From Burkholderiaceae bacterium (GTDB taxonomy: Bacteria; Pseudomonadota; Gammaproteobacteria; Burkholderiales; Burkholderiaceae_C): DNA of 64,000 bases. Made by a program: the position numbers and the translations under genes. The stretch spans positions 1 to 64,000 of the forward strand of contig JACKLM010000004.1 in NCBI GenBank assembly GCA_024235895.1, written 5' to 3'. Below are positions 8,101 to 16,647 of this stretch, piece by piece (position 1 is the stretch's first letter; each line of letters begins with the position of its first letter). The notes below the pieces were generated by a model. That model was not told the DNA's origin, searched no databases, and saw only the letters and a program-made list of their open reading frames with translations.

Positions 8101-8376
8101 ATGAGCAGCCATCACGCCAAGCTCCTGCGGATGATCTTCCACGATCCGCCCAGCCACAACATCCACTTCCGCGAGGTCGAGTCGCTGCTGCGCCACATCG
8201 GCGCCGAGGTCGAGTCGCTCTCCGGCGCCCGCATCAAGGTGACGAAGGACCGCGTCGAGGCCATCCTGCACCGGCCGCACCATCACAACAACGAGCTCGA
8301 CAAGCAGGGGCTGATTCACCTGCGCGAGTTCCTCGCGCGGGCGGGGGTGACGCCGTCCTCGTACGAAGCGAAGTGA
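8101..8376 (+). CDS. HicA-family (YcfA-like) protein without a HicB partner
   Basis: A 91-residue protein resembling the HicA/YcfA double-stranded-RNA-binding toxin subgroup that begins HHAKLLRMIFHDPPS. The block FREVESLLRHIGAEVES leads into SGARIKVTKDRVEAILHRPHHHN and a C-terminal LREFLARAGVTP. HicA proteins are ribosome-independent mRNA endonucleases normally paired with a HicB antitoxin. No HicB-like gene lies on either side. The usual catalytic His of a G-S-H motif is replaced by a Ser-Gly-Ala-Arg segment, so this may be a non-toxic relative. An upstream ATG at 8086 is also possible; neither start has a strong ribosome binding site. Confidence 0.65.
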   Translation: MSSHHAKLLRMIFHDPPSHNIHFREVESLLRHIGAEVESLSGARIKVTKDRVEAILHRPHHHNNELDKQGLIHLREFLARAGVTPSSYEAK

Positions 8377-8555
8377 GCGTGGCGCGCGGCGCCGCCAGAG
8401 TTCGCGCGTACGCACGCCCGGCACCTCGGGCGTGCGCCGCAATGGGCCGGCGGTGCCGCGCGGTGAACCGCTCCTGCTCGTCCGCAGCCGCGGGCCGCGC
8501 GGCAACGTCCCGCGCCCGGGAGGGGCCGACGATGCCGACGTCCTCTGTCGCCCGC

Positions 8556-8960
8556 TCAGCGGCCGAGAAAGGCGTTCGCGTGCTGCAGCGTGTCGGCGCG
8601 GTGGGCGAAGCGCCGCACCAGGCCGGCGTCGTCGAAGTGGAACAGGTGGATCTCGTCGACCTCCACCACCTTGCGGCCGGTCTTGCGCACGGTGGCCTCG
8701 AAGTCGACCAGGCCGACGACCAGCGCGCCGTCGGCGAGCTGTCGCGTCGGCTCGAAGCGGTGGAACTCGACCTGCGACAGCAGGATGTCGAAGAAGCCGG
8801 CCGCGCCGGCGCGGCCGCGGCGCGGTTGCAGCCAGGGCACCGGGTTCGGCGGCTGGCCGTACTCCCATTCGACGTCCTCGGCCAGGCAGGCGAGGATCGC
8901 GGGCACGTCGCCACGGCCGAACGCAGCGTAGAGGTGGCGGACGGTCTCGATCGGGCTCAT
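8556..8960 (-). CDS. SnoaL-like / nuclear transport factor 2 family protein
   Basis: A 134-residue alpha+beta-barrel protein of the SnoaL/ketosteroid-isomerase-like superfamily. It opens with the diagnostic IETVRHLYAAFGRGDVPAILACLAEDVEWEYG and has a later DEIHLFHFDDAGLVRRFAHRADT strand. Such proteins bind or isomerise small hydrophobic molecules, but the fold alone gives no substrate. A GAGGAGA ribosome binding site lies 7 bases before the ATG. It is a single gene with no operon partner. Confidence 0.82.
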   Translation of the reverse strand: MSPIETVRHLYAAFGRGDVPAILACLAEDVEWEYGQPPNPVPWLQPRRGRAGAAGFFDILLSQVEFHRFEPTRQLADGALVVGLVDFEATVRKTGRKVVEVDEIHLFHFDDAGLVRRFAHRADTLQHANAFLGR

Positions 8961-9298
8961 CGGGTTCTCCTCGGGGTAGAACGGTTACGACCTCGCTGCC
9001 TGCCGTGCCGCCGACCGGCGGCAAGGTGCGACGCGCAGGTGTCCGGGCATACGGCGCAGGCGCGCCGCCGGATGCACCCGGGGCGGTTGCGCGGACGCCA
9101 CGCGCTGCAACGGCGCTGCATCCGCGGCCGGGTCTCTCGCGCATACCCGGCATGCCCAATCCCGAGATGACCGTCGTGCTGGTCGACGCTGGGGCCCTCG
9201 GCGCCCCGGCCTGCCCGCGCGGCCATGTCGACGACGCTGGCCGCGGCCGGCCGGCTCTGCTAAGGTCGCCGCGACGTCCGCCCGCCCCTGCGCCCGCC
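8961..9298. other. Intergenic region between divergent SnoaL-like and sigma factor genes
   Basis: 338 bp without a supportable gene. The only reading frames are Arg- and Pro-rich shadows. A TAAGGT hexamer at 9261-9266 could be a -10 element for the sigma factor gene. I see nothing else. Confidence 0.6.
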
Positions 9299-9940
9299 AT
9301 GCGCCCCACGGCCTCCCCGCAGCGCGCCGCCCGCCGTGCGGCCGCGGCGCCGGCGCAGGCCGCGGCCGAGCGCGACCGGCAGCTGGCGGCGCTGATCGCC
9401 GACGCCGCGCGCGGCGACGCCAGCGCCTTCGAGTCCTTCTACGACGCGACCTACGGCTACGCGCGGGCGGTGGCACGGCGCGTGCTCGGCGCGGGCGATC
9501 TCGACGACCTGCTGGCCGACGCCTTCTTCGAGGCCTGGCGCAAGGCGGCCGCCTTCGACGTCGCGCGCGGATCCGCAGTCACCTGGCTGCTGACGATCGT
9601 CCGCAGCCGCGCGCTGGACCTGCTGCGCCAGCGCGCGAGCCATCCGCGTGCCGGGGCCCGGCTGGCGCTCGACGAGGGCGACGACGACGGCGCGGACGCT
9701 GCTGCGGCGTCGGGCGCCGACACCGATCCCGGCGAGTGGCTGTGGCGGCGCGAGTCCGGGTCGCGCCTGCACGCCGCGGTGCAGGCGCTGTCGCCGGCCG
9801 AGCGCTGGGCGCTCGGCCTGGCCTACTGGCGCGAGCTCAGCCACGCCGAGATCGCCGCTGCCACCGGCTGGCCGCTGGGCACCGTCAAGTCCCACCTGCT
9901 GCGTGCGCAGCACAAGCTGCGCGAGGCCCTGTCGCGATGA
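9299..9940 (+). CDS. ECF-family RNA polymerase sigma factor
   Basis: A 213-residue group IV sigma factor. Region 2 runs from FESFYDATYGYARAVARRVL through DLDDLLADAFFEAWRK, which recognises the -10. Region 4 is LSPAERWALGLAYW followed by the helix-turn-helix ELSHAEIAAATGWPLGTVKSHLLRA, which recognises the -35. The ATG at 9299 is preferred over long upstream extensions because these are out of keeping with the family. The next gene starts inside its stop codon (ATGA) and encodes a cupin protein that resembles the ChrR-type anti-sigma partner. The pair probably forms a stress-responsive switch; the trigger is unknown. Confidence 0.9.
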   Translation: MRPTASPQRAARRAAAAPAQAAAERDRQLAALIADAARGDASAFESFYDATYGYARAVARRVLGAGDLDDLLADAFFEAWRKAAAFDVARGSAVTWLLTIVRSRALDLLRQRASHPRAGARLALDEGDDDGADAAAASGADTDPGEWLWRRESGSRLHAAVQALSPAERWALGLAYWRELSHAEIAAATGWPLGTVKSHLLRAQHKLREALSR

Positions 9941-10440
9941 AGAAATCCCCTGCCTCCGCCGGCCCTGGCGCGCCCGGCGATGCGCCCGGCGACGCGCTCG
10001 ACGCCGGGTTCGTCGCCCGCATCGACGCCGCGCGCGGCGCCGGCGCCGACGACCCGGATGGCCGCGAGCGTGTGCGCCGGATCCTGCTGCCGCGCATTGC
10101 CGCCGACAGCACCGCGCACCACCTGACGCTGCCGGCCAGCGACGCGGGCTGGAAGCCCTTCGGCCCCGGCGTCGCGATCAAGGTGCTGCACGAGCAAGGC
10201 GGCGTGATGTCGTATCTGCTGCGGCTCGATCCGGGTGCGGAGCTGCCGCCGCACCGCCACCCGATCGACGAGGAATGCGTCGTGCTGGAGGGCGAGGTCT
10301 GCGTCGGCGCGCTTCGCATCGGCGCGGGGGGCTATCACTGCGGGCGCCAGGACGTGCTGCACGACCGGCTGCACAGCCCGGGCGGGGCGCTGGTTTTCCT
10401 GCGCGGCGCGGCGCCGCGGCGCGCCCACGTCCTCGGCTGA
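9937..10440 (+). CDS. ChrR-like cupin, probable anti-sigma partner
   Basis: A 167-residue protein with a C-terminal cupin domain (about 75-160). The metal-binding motif PPHRHPIDEECVVLEGEV supplies two His and one Glu, and a further His lies in the second cupin motif. The arrangement ECF sigma plus cupin, with overlapping ATGA, is that of rpoE-chrR loci, where ChrR sequesters sigma and responds to singlet oxygen. The N-terminal zinc-binding anti-sigma domain of ChrR (HxxxCxxC) is not obvious here. The protein may therefore keep only the sensor half or bind sigma differently. The role is inferred from context. Confidence 0.7.
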   Translation: MKKSPASAGPGAPGDAPGDALDAGFVARIDAARGAGADDPDGRERVRRILLPRIAADSTAHHLTLPASDAGWKPFGPGVAIKVLHEQGGVMSYLLRLDPGAELPPHRHPIDEECVVLEGEVCVGALRIGAGGYHCGRQDVLHDRLHSPGGALVFLRGAAPRRAHVLG

Positions 10441-10504
10441 CTGGCGCGCGAAGCCGGCCACGCGCGGCCGCTCGGCACGCGCCCCCGGCAGGCGCTGCGC
10501 CCGG

Positions 10505-11230
10505 TCAGAACCGCGTCGTCAGGTCGATCCAGCCCTGCGGCATGACGCGGATCAGCTGCGCCTCGAGCCACTTGTCGCCGCCGAGCAGGATCGCCAGCCC
10601 GAGCAGCAGCACCAGCACGCCGAAGCCGATCTTGACGCGGTCCATGTTCGCGATGACCCAGCCGCGAACGCGGCCGAAGCCGGCGCGCGACGCGTAGGCG
10701 GCGGCCACCAGCACGGTGGCCGCGCCGAGGCCGAAGACGCCCAGGATCAGCGTGCCGCGCAACGCGCCGCCCTCGGTGGCGACGATCGTCAGCGCGCTGG
10801 CCAGCATCGGCCCCGAGCAGGGGCTCCAGACCATGCCCAGCAGGCCGCCGATCGCGAAGGCGCCGCCGAGCGAGCCGGCGTCGAACCGCGCGCTCGCGGT
10901 GTTGGCGCGCGTGGCCATCGGCGCCATCCACTGCGTGAAGCGCACGTTGAGCCAGGGCACCAGCATCACGATGCCGAAGCCGATCAGCAGCAGCGCGCCG
11001 GCGATGCGCAAGTGCTCCGGGTACAGCCCCAGCGCGTCGCCGGCGACGCCGACCAGCAGGCCGAGCAGCGCGAACGACGCCACCATGCCCGCGCCCATGG
11101 CCAGCGGGGCGGCGCGGTTGGCCTGCACTGCGCCGCCCAGCACCAGCGGCAGCAAGGGAAAGACGCAGGGGTTGAGCGTCGTCAGGCTGCCGGCCAACCA
11201 GGCCAGGCCGATCTCGGGGGCGGAGACCAC
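10505..11230 (-). CDS. CcdA/DsbD-like transmembrane thiol-disulfide carrier
   Basis: A 241-residue membrane protein with six predicted hydrophobic segments. It has the paired cysteines of the CcdA/DsbD beta-domain family: one in TTLNPCVFPLLPL near the N-terminus and one in MVWSPCSGPML in the fourth segment. These carry reducing equivalents from cytoplasmic thioredoxin to the periplasm, for cytochrome c maturation or periplasmic thiol repair. A GTG start is used. It follows the thioredoxin-like gene by 18 bp on the same strand, so the two form a reduction module. Confidence 0.85.
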   Translation of the reverse strand: MVSAPEIGLAWLAGSLTTLNPCVFPLLPLVLGGAVQANRAAPLAMGAGMVASFALLGLLVGVAGDALGLYPEHLRIAGALLLIGFGIVMLVPWLNVRFTQWMAPMATRANTASARFDAGSLGGAFAIGGLLGMVWSPCSGPMLASALTIVATEGGALRGTLILGVFGLGAATVLVAAAYASRAGFGRVRGWVIANMDRVKIGFGVLVLLLGLAILLGGDKWLEAQLIRVMPQGWIDLTTRF

Positions 11231-11248
11231 GGGGCAGGCCGTGCGCGG

Positions 11249-11638
11249 TCAGAGCGCCTTGGCCAGCGCCTGGCGGATCTCGTCGGGCCGGGTCTGCCCG
11301 GCGCTGCGCGCGACCTCGGCGGCGCCCTTGAAGACGACGAAGACCGATTGCGAGCGCACCTTGAGCTGGCGCTTGAGCGCCGTCTCCTTGTCGTAGTCGG
11401 CCACCAGCACCGTCAGGCCCTTCAACTGCGGGTCGGCCGCGAGCTGTTCCAGGCTGCGGCTCTGGTTGACGCAGGTCGGGCACCAGTCGGCGTGGAAGTG
11501 CACCGCCACCGGCTTGCCGGCGCCCTGCAGCTCGGCCAGCGCGGCAGCGTCGTAGGGGCGGACGTCGAGCGCGTGCGCCAGGCCGGCCAGGCCGGCCAGC
11601 GCCAGCGTCAGAAGGCTTGCAATGAGGCGGCGGATCAT
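11249..11638 (-). CDS. Periplasmic thioredoxin-fold protein
   Basis: A 129-residue thioredoxin-like protein with a signal peptide (residues 1-24, MIRRLIASLLTLALAGLAGL then AHA). The active site is HADWCPTC, with Cys53 and Cys56. It probably passes electrons between the CcdA-like carrier encoded 18 bp downstream and periplasmic targets. The start is fixed by an AGGAG motif 7 bases upstream. The gene is divergent from cytochrome c', which is an exported c-type haem protein; a supporting link to cytochrome assembly is plausible but not proven. Confidence 0.88.
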   Translation of the reverse strand: MIRRLIASLLTLALAGLAGLAHALDVRPYDAAALAELQGAGKPVAVHFHADWCPTCVNQSRSLEQLAADPQLKGLTVLVADYDKETALKRQLKVRSQSVFVVFKGAAEVARSAGQTRPDEIRQALAKAL

Positions 11639-11977
11639 CGGGGGGCTCCTGTGGGGGGTTGGGACATCGCGGCCAGTGCGCCGGATGCGCGAGGGCGTGG
11701 CGGACTCGTCTGTGAATCGCGTTGGCGCCAGAGGTTCAGGCCGCTTGCGGCGGTCGCCAAGGTGGGTCGACGCACGGTGGCGGCAGGTTACACGCGCAGG
11801 CCGCGGCGCGCCGACGCTGCCGGCGGGCCTGCGTCCGGCCGCATCCCGAGACCCCGGGGCCGACGCGCCGCACCGCCGCCAGCCCTGCACGCGGCGCGGG
11901 GATCGGTTAGCGTAACCCCACTGCCGCCCGCGCCGCCACGGCGGCGCAACGCCCCAACCCGCCAGGAGATCCGTCGC
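11639..11977. other. Divergent intergenic region, thioredoxin / cytochrome c'
   Basis: 339 bp without a gene. A small palindrome, GGTTA-GCG-TAACC at 11905-11917, sits about 60 bp before the cytochrome c' start and could be an operator. Nothing else stands out. Confidence 0.5.
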
Positions 11978-12445
11978 ATGAAGCCCTCTGCCCGCCTCGC
12001 CCTCGCCGCCGCCGTCGTCCTCGGCACGGCCACCGCCGCCCAGGCCCAGCTCAGCAAGGAGGACATGATCAAGTATCGCCAGTCGGGCTACACCTTCATG
12101 GCCTGGAACATGGGCAAGATCAAGGCCGAGCTCGAGGGCAGCAACTTCGACGCCGCGCGCGTGGCGGCGTCGGCCAACGTGGTCGCGGCGGTCGCCAACT
12201 CGGGGTTGGGTGCCCTCTTCGCCCCCGGCACCGACACCGGCAAGGGCTGGAAGGAGACCCGGCTCAAGCCCGAGTTCTTCCGCGAGCCCGACAAGGTGCG
12301 CCAGATCGGGAGCAACTTCGTGCAGCAGGCCAACCGCATGCAGCAGGTCGCCGCCGGCGGCGACAAGGCGGCCATCGCGGCCCAGTTCCTGGAGCTCGGC
12401 AAGGCCTGCAAGGCCTGCCACGACAACTACCGGCGCGACGAGTAA
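11978..12445 (+). CDS. cycP: Cytochrome c'
   Basis: A 155-residue periplasmic haem protein. A signal peptide ends at AQA (about residue 24). The mature part is a four-helix bundle starting LSKEDMIKYRQSGYTFMAWNMGKIK, and the haem-binding CKACH lies near the C-terminus (Cys144, Cys147, His148), as is diagnostic for cytochromes c'. These proteins bind NO and CO and help protect against nitrosative stress. The ribosome binding site is AGGAG. The gene converges with a b561-type cytochrome, a common neighbour in Burkholderiales. Confidence 0.93.
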   Translation: MKPSARLALAAAVVLGTATAAQAQLSKEDMIKYRQSGYTFMAWNMGKIKAELEGSNFDAARVAASANVVAAVANSGLGALFAPGTDTGKGWKETRLKPEFFREPDKVRQIGSNFVQQANRMQQVAAGGDKAAIAAQFLELGKACKACHDNYRRDE

Positions 12446-12532
12446 GCCCCGCGGGAGCGGCCGGCCCCCCACAGGGCTTGCCCTGCCCCGCCCGCGCGGA
12501 CCGGACGTCGTCGAGACGCGCGCCCGGCCCGA

Positions 12533-13228
12533 TCAGAAGCCCAGATCGGGCGCCGGCGGCAGCGGCGGCGGGTTGAACACGCCGCTGGTGGCCCAGACCG
12601 CCAGTGCCGCCAGCGCCAGCGCCAGCAGCAGGCGGATCGGCCCGCCGCCGTCGTTGGCGCGGTCGCGCGCGTCGTCCGCGCTGACCTCCTTGCGCCCGGT
12701 CAGCATCGGCCGCACCAGGGTCTCGCGACGCACCAGCACGTACCAGAGCACCGCCGCCAGGTGCAGCGCGACGACCGCGAACAGCGCCCACTGGCCCAGC
12801 CGGTGCCAGCCGCTGAGCCGGTCGACGACCGCGCCGGCGACCGCCGGTGCCATCGGCCCGCGGTAGGCGATATCGTCGTACGCGAACAGCCCGGTGGCGG
12901 CCTGGAACCCGATCACCGCCAGCATCGCCAGCACCGACAGCGCCCCGAGCGGGTTGTGCCCGACGCCGCGCCAGCGCCCGGCCAGGTAGTCGGCGATCGC
13001 GCGCGGGCCGCGCACGAAGCTGGCAAAGCGCGCGGTGCGCGACCCGATAAGCCCCCAGACGACGCGGAAGACGACCAGCCCCAGGATCGCCTGCCCGAAG
13101 CGCCCGTGCCAGACCATCGCGCCACCGCCGATCTTGACGCTCACGACCGAGCCCACCACCAGCGCCAGCAGCAGCCAGTGGAACAGCCGCACCGGCCAGT
13201 CCCAGACCTCGATCGTTCGTGGCGCCAT
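12533..13228 (-). CDS. Cytochrome b561-type membrane protein
   Basis: A 231-residue integral membrane di-haem b-type cytochrome. It has four to five hydrophobic segments with conserved histidines in VRLFHWLLL, MVWHGRFG, SGWHRLGQW and VVALHLAAVLW. It belongs to the cytochrome b561 / Ni-Fe-hydrogenase b-subunit family and probably moves electrons from quinol to a periplasmic c-type acceptor such as the neighbouring cytochrome c'. The ATG at 13226-13228 is chosen from an AGGAG 6 bases upstream. It is divergent from leuS. Confidence 0.88.
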   Translation of the reverse strand: MAPRTIEVWDWPVRLFHWLLLALVVGSVVSVKIGGGAMVWHGRFGQAILGLVVFRVVWGLIGSRTARFASFVRGPRAIADYLAGRWRGVGHNPLGALSVLAMLAVIGFQAATGLFAYDDIAYRGPMAPAVAGAVVDRLSGWHRLGQWALFAVVALHLAAVLWYVLVRRETLVRPMLTGRKEVSADDARDRANDGGGPIRLLLALALAALAVWATSGVFNPPPLPPAPDLGF

Positions 13229-13334
13229 GCTGCTCCTGTCCCGTTTGCGCCGGGGCCGTGGGGCCGGCCCCGGTCGGCGTGCCATCGCCTGGGCGCAGCC
13301 TACCGCAGCGGCGGTGCCGGCGCGGCCCGCTCCC

Positions 13335-13340
13335 TACAAT
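13335..13340 (+). promoter_or_regulatory. TACAAT -10-like element close to the leuS start
   Basis: TACAAT ends 7 bases before the leuS ATG. If it is the -10 box, transcription would begin at or next to the start codon and give a nearly leaderless mRNA. No good -35 is visible, and no Shine-Dalgarno motif precedes leuS. Confidence 0.45.
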
Positions 13341-13347
13341 CCCGCGC

Positions 13348-16023
13348 ATGAACGAAAAGTACATGCCCGCCGAGGTGGAAGCCGCCGCCCAGGCGCACTG
13401 GGAGGCACGCGACGCCTACCGCGTGAGCGAGGACGCCGGGCGTCCGAAGTTCTACGCCTGCTCGATGCTGCCCTACCCCAGCGGCAAGCTGCACATGGGG
13501 CATGTGCGCAACTACACCATCAACGACATGATGGCGCGCTGGCTGCGCATGAAGGGCATGAACGTGCTGATGCCGATGGGCTGGGACGCCTTCGGCCTGC
13601 CGGCCGAGAACGCCGCCATCGACAACGGCGTGCCGCCCGCGCAGTGGACGCGCGCCAACATCGCCGACATGAAGGCGCAGATGCGCCCGCTCGGGCTGGC
13701 GATCGACTGGTCGCGCGAGGTCGCGACCTGCGACCCGAGCTACTACAAGTGGAACCAGTGGTTCTTCCTGAAGCTGCTCGACAAGGGCATCGCCTACAAG
13801 AAGACCCAGGTCGTCAACTGGGACCCGGTCGACCAGACGGTGCTGGCCAACGAGCAGGTCGTCGACGGCCGTGGCTGGCGCAGCGGCGCCGTGGTCGAGA
13901 AGCGCGAGATCCCGGGCTACTACCTGGCGATCACGCAATACGCCGACGAGCTGCTCGCCGGGGTGGCCGACCCCGCGCACCCGGACTACCTCGCCGGCTG
14001 GCCGGAGCGCGTGCGGCTGATGCAGGAGCACTGGATCGGCAAGAGCACCGGCGTGCGATTCGCGTTCCCGCACGACGTCCGCGACGCGTCCGGCGCGCTG
14101 ATCCAGGGCGGCCGCATGTACGTCTTCACGACGCGCGCCGACACCATCATGGGCGTGACCTTCTGCGCCGTCGCGCCCGAGCACCCGCTGGCCACGCACG
14201 CGGCGCAGTCGGACCCGGCGCTGGCCGCCTTCATCGACGAGTGCAAGAAGGGCGGCACGACCGAGGCCGAGCTGGCGCTGCGCGAGAAGGAGGGCCGCGC
14301 GACCGGGCTGACGGTGACGCACCCGCTGACCGGCGAGGCGTTGCCGCTGTGGGTCGGCAACTACGTGCTGATGGGCTACGGCGACGGCGCCGTGATGGGC
14401 GTGCCGGCGCACGACGAGCGCGACTTCGCCTTCGCGCGCAAGTACGGGCTGCCGATCCGGCAGGTGATCGGCGTCGACGGCCAGGCCTTCGACGACACCG
14501 CCTGGCAGGACTGGTACGCCGACAAGCCGCGCGCGCGCTGCGTCGATTCCGGCGTGCTCGACGGGCTGGCGCATGCCGAGGCGGTCGACAAGGTCGCCGA
14601 GCTGCTCGCCGCCAAGGGCCTGGGCGAGAAGCAGACCACCTGGCGGCTGCGCGACTGGGGCATCAGCCGCCAGCGCTACTGGGGCACGCCGATCCCGATC
14701 ATCCACTGCGACGGCAGCACCGAGCCGGGCCGCGAGCGCCCCGGCTGCGGCTCGGTGCCGGTGCCCGAGCAGGACCTGCCGGTGCTGCTGCCCGAGGACC
14801 TGGTGCCCGATGGCAGTGGCAACCCGCTGGCCAAGTGCGCGTCCTTCCTGAACGTCGCCTGCCCGCGCTGCGGCCAGCCCGCGCGGCGCGAGACCGACAC
14901 GATGGACACCTTCGTCGACAGCGCCTGGTACTACATGCGCTACGCCTGCCCGGACAGCGCGGGCGCGATGGTCGACGCGCGCAACGACTACTGGATGCCG
15001 ATGGACCAGTACATCGGCGGCATCGAGCACGCGGTGCTGCACCTGCTGTACGCGCGCTTCTGGACCAAGGCGATGCGCGACCTCGGGCTGGTCAAGTTCG
15101 GCGAGCCGTTCACGCGCTTGTTCACGCAGGGCATGCTGCTCAACGAGTGCTTCTACCGCGAGGACGCCAGCGGCAAGAAGCGCTGGTTCTACCCGAGCGA
15201 GGTCGACGTCCGCTACGACGAGCGCGGCGCGCCGGTCGGCGCCAGCGCCAAGAGCGACGGCCAGCCGGTGAGGCTGGGCGGCATCGAGAAGATGTCCAAG
15301 AGCAAGAACAACGTCGTCGAGCCGCGCGACATCATCGCGCGCTTCGGCGCCGATACCGCACGCCTGTTCGTGATGTTCGCCGGCCCGCCGGACCAGAGCG
15401 CGGCGTGGTCGGACTCCGGCGCCGAGGGCGCGTACCGCTACCTGCGCCGGCTGTGGGCCTGGGCGCAGCGGCACGCCGAGCTGCTGCGCGGCGCCGGTGG
15501 CGGCGTCGAAGGCTGCAGCGACGCCGCGCGCGACCTGCGCCGCACGATGCACGAGCTGCTGCGCCAGGTGAGCGCCGACTACGAGCGGCTGCAGTACAAC
15601 ACCGTCGTCTCCGGCGCGATGAAGATGCTCAACGCGGTCGAGGATGCCGCGCTGAGCGACGCCGCCGCCGACCAGGCGGTGCGGCGCGAGGCCCTCGGCA
15701 TCCTGCTGCGCACCGTCTACCCGGCGGCGCCGCATATCGCGCACGCGCTGTGGGCCGGGCTCGGCTATGCGGCCGAGCTGGGCGAGATCCTCGACGCGCC
15801 GTGGCCCGAGGTCGACCCGCAGGCGCTGGTGCGCAGCGAGATCGAGCTCGTGCTGCAGGTCGGCGGCAAGCTCAGGGGCCACCTGCGCGTGCCGGCCGAC
15901 GCCGACCGCGCCGCGGTCGAGGCCGCCGCGCTCGCGCACCCCGACGCGCAGCGCTTCATGGACGGCAAGCCGGCGCGCAAGGTCGTCGTCGTCCCCGGGC
16001 GGCTGGTCAACGTCGTCGTCTGA
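13348..16023 (+). CDS. leuS: Leucyl-tRNA synthetase
   Basis: An 891-residue class I aminoacyl-tRNA synthetase that charges tRNA-Leu. The HIGH motif appears as HMGH (residues 49-52) after MLPYPSGKL, and KMSKS lies at 648-652. The editing (CP1) domain is present between them, with its characteristic TTRADTIMG. The length is slightly above the usual 860-880. The ATG at 13348 starts the family-typical MNEKYMPAEVE. lptE begins 2 bp after the stop, and holA follows, giving the classic leuS-lptE-holA operon. Confidence 0.98.
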   Translation: MNEKYMPAEVEAAAQAHWEARDAYRVSEDAGRPKFYACSMLPYPSGKLHMGHVRNYTINDMMARWLRMKGMNVLMPMGWDAFGLPAENAAIDNGVPPAQWTRANIADMKAQMRPLGLAIDWSREVATCDPSYYKWNQWFFLKLLDKGIAYKKTQVVNWDPVDQTVLANEQVVDGRGWRSGAVVEKREIPGYYLAITQYADELLAGVADPAHPDYLAGWPERVRLMQEHWIGKSTGVRFAFPHDVRDASGALIQGGRMYVFTTRADTIMGVTFCAVAPEHPLATHAAQSDPALAAFIDECKKGGTTEAELALREKEGRATGLTVTHPLTGEALPLWVGNYVLMGYGDGAVMGVPAHDERDFAFARKYGLPIRQVIGVDGQAFDDTAWQDWYADKPRARCVDSGVLDGLAHAEAVDKVAELLAAKGLGEKQTTWRLRDWGISRQRYWGTPIPIIHCDGSTEPGRERPGCGSVPVPEQDLPVLLPEDLVPDGSGNPLAKCASFLNVACPRCGQPARRETDTMDTFVDSAWYYMRYACPDSAGAMVDARNDYWMPMDQYIGGIEHAVLHLLYARFWTKAMRDLGLVKFGEPFTRLFTQGMLLNECFYREDASGKKRWFYPSEVDVRYDERGAPVGASAKSDGQPVRLGGIEKMSKSKNNVVEPRDIIARFGADTARLFVMFAGPPDQSAAWSDSGAEGAYRYLRRLWAWAQRHAELLRGAGGGVEGCSDAARDLRRTMHELLRQVSADYERLQYNTVVSGAMKMLNAVEDAALSDAAADQAVRREALGILLRTVYPAAPHIAHALWAGLGYAAELGEILDAPWPEVDPQALVRSEIELVLQVGGKLRGHLRVPADADRAAVEAAALAHPDAQRFMDGKPARKVVVVPGRLVNVVV

Positions 16024-16025
16024 GC

Positions 16026-16610
16026 ATGGCCGGCGACCGCGCCGCCTGCGCTGCCGGGGGCGGCCCGCTGCGCGGCGCCCGCGACGTCGCCGTCGCCGGG
16101 GCTTCGCGCGGTCGGCGCTCGATGCTGCGTGTGGCCGGCGCGCTCGCGGCGGCGCCCCTGGTCGCCGGGCTGCCGGGCTGCGGATTCAGGCTGCGCGAGC
16201 CGCCGCGGCTGAACTTCTCGCGCCTGCACCTGGCGGGCTTCGAGCCGCGGTCGCCGCTAGCGGCGGCGCTGCGGCGTGCGCTGGCGGGCCAGGTGCGATT
16301 CGTCGAGTCGCCGGCCGAGTCCGACCTCGTGCTGCGGCTGCGGGCCGAGAGGCGCGATCGCAGCGTCGCCGCATCGACCGCCGCCGGCCAGGTGCGCGAG
16401 CTGCAGCTGCGGCTGCGCGTGACGCTGCGCGCCGACGCGCCCGACGGCAGCGCGCGCATGCCCGAGCTGACGCTGCGCCAGAGCCGCGACCTGCGCACCA
16501 ACGAGACCGCCGCGCTGGCCAAGGCGATCGAGGAGGAGGCGCTGTACCGCGCGATGCTCGACGATATCGTCGAGCAGCTGCTGCGCCGGCTGGCGGCGCT
16601 GCCGGCCTGA
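16026..16610 (+). CDS. lptE: LPS-assembly lipoprotein LptE
   Basis: A 194-residue (or shorter) outer-membrane lipoprotein that plugs LptD and helps place LPS in the outer leaflet. A hydrophobic signal (LRVAGALAAAPLVAG) is followed by the lipobox LPGC with Cys52 and then GFRLREPPRLNFSRLHLAGF, typical of LptE. An internal Met33 (16122) would give a more normal signal length and could be the true start. It is the middle gene of the leuS-lptE-holA operon, 2 bp after leuS. Confidence 0.9.
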   Translation: MAGDRAACAAGGGPLRGARDVAVAGASRGRRSMLRVAGALAAAPLVAGLPGCGFRLREPPRLNFSRLHLAGFEPRSPLAAALRRALAGQVRFVESPAESDLVLRLRAERRDRSVAASTAAGQVRELQLRLRVTLRADAPDGSARMPELTLRQSRDLRTNETAALAKAIEEEALYRAMLDDIVEQLLRRLAALPA

Positions 16611-16647
16611 ACGCCGCGGCCCGAACCGCGCCGAATCGCCCGCCCCG

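Noticed and set aside
8957..9226. 89-residue frame on the minus strand before the sigma factor
   Set aside because: Arg/Pro-rich composition typical of random GC-rich frames and no start signal.
13300..15939. Long open frame on the minus strand opposite leuS
   Set aside because: It is the antisense shadow of leuS caused by GC-rich third positions; its product is His/Val/Arg-rich and resembles no protein.
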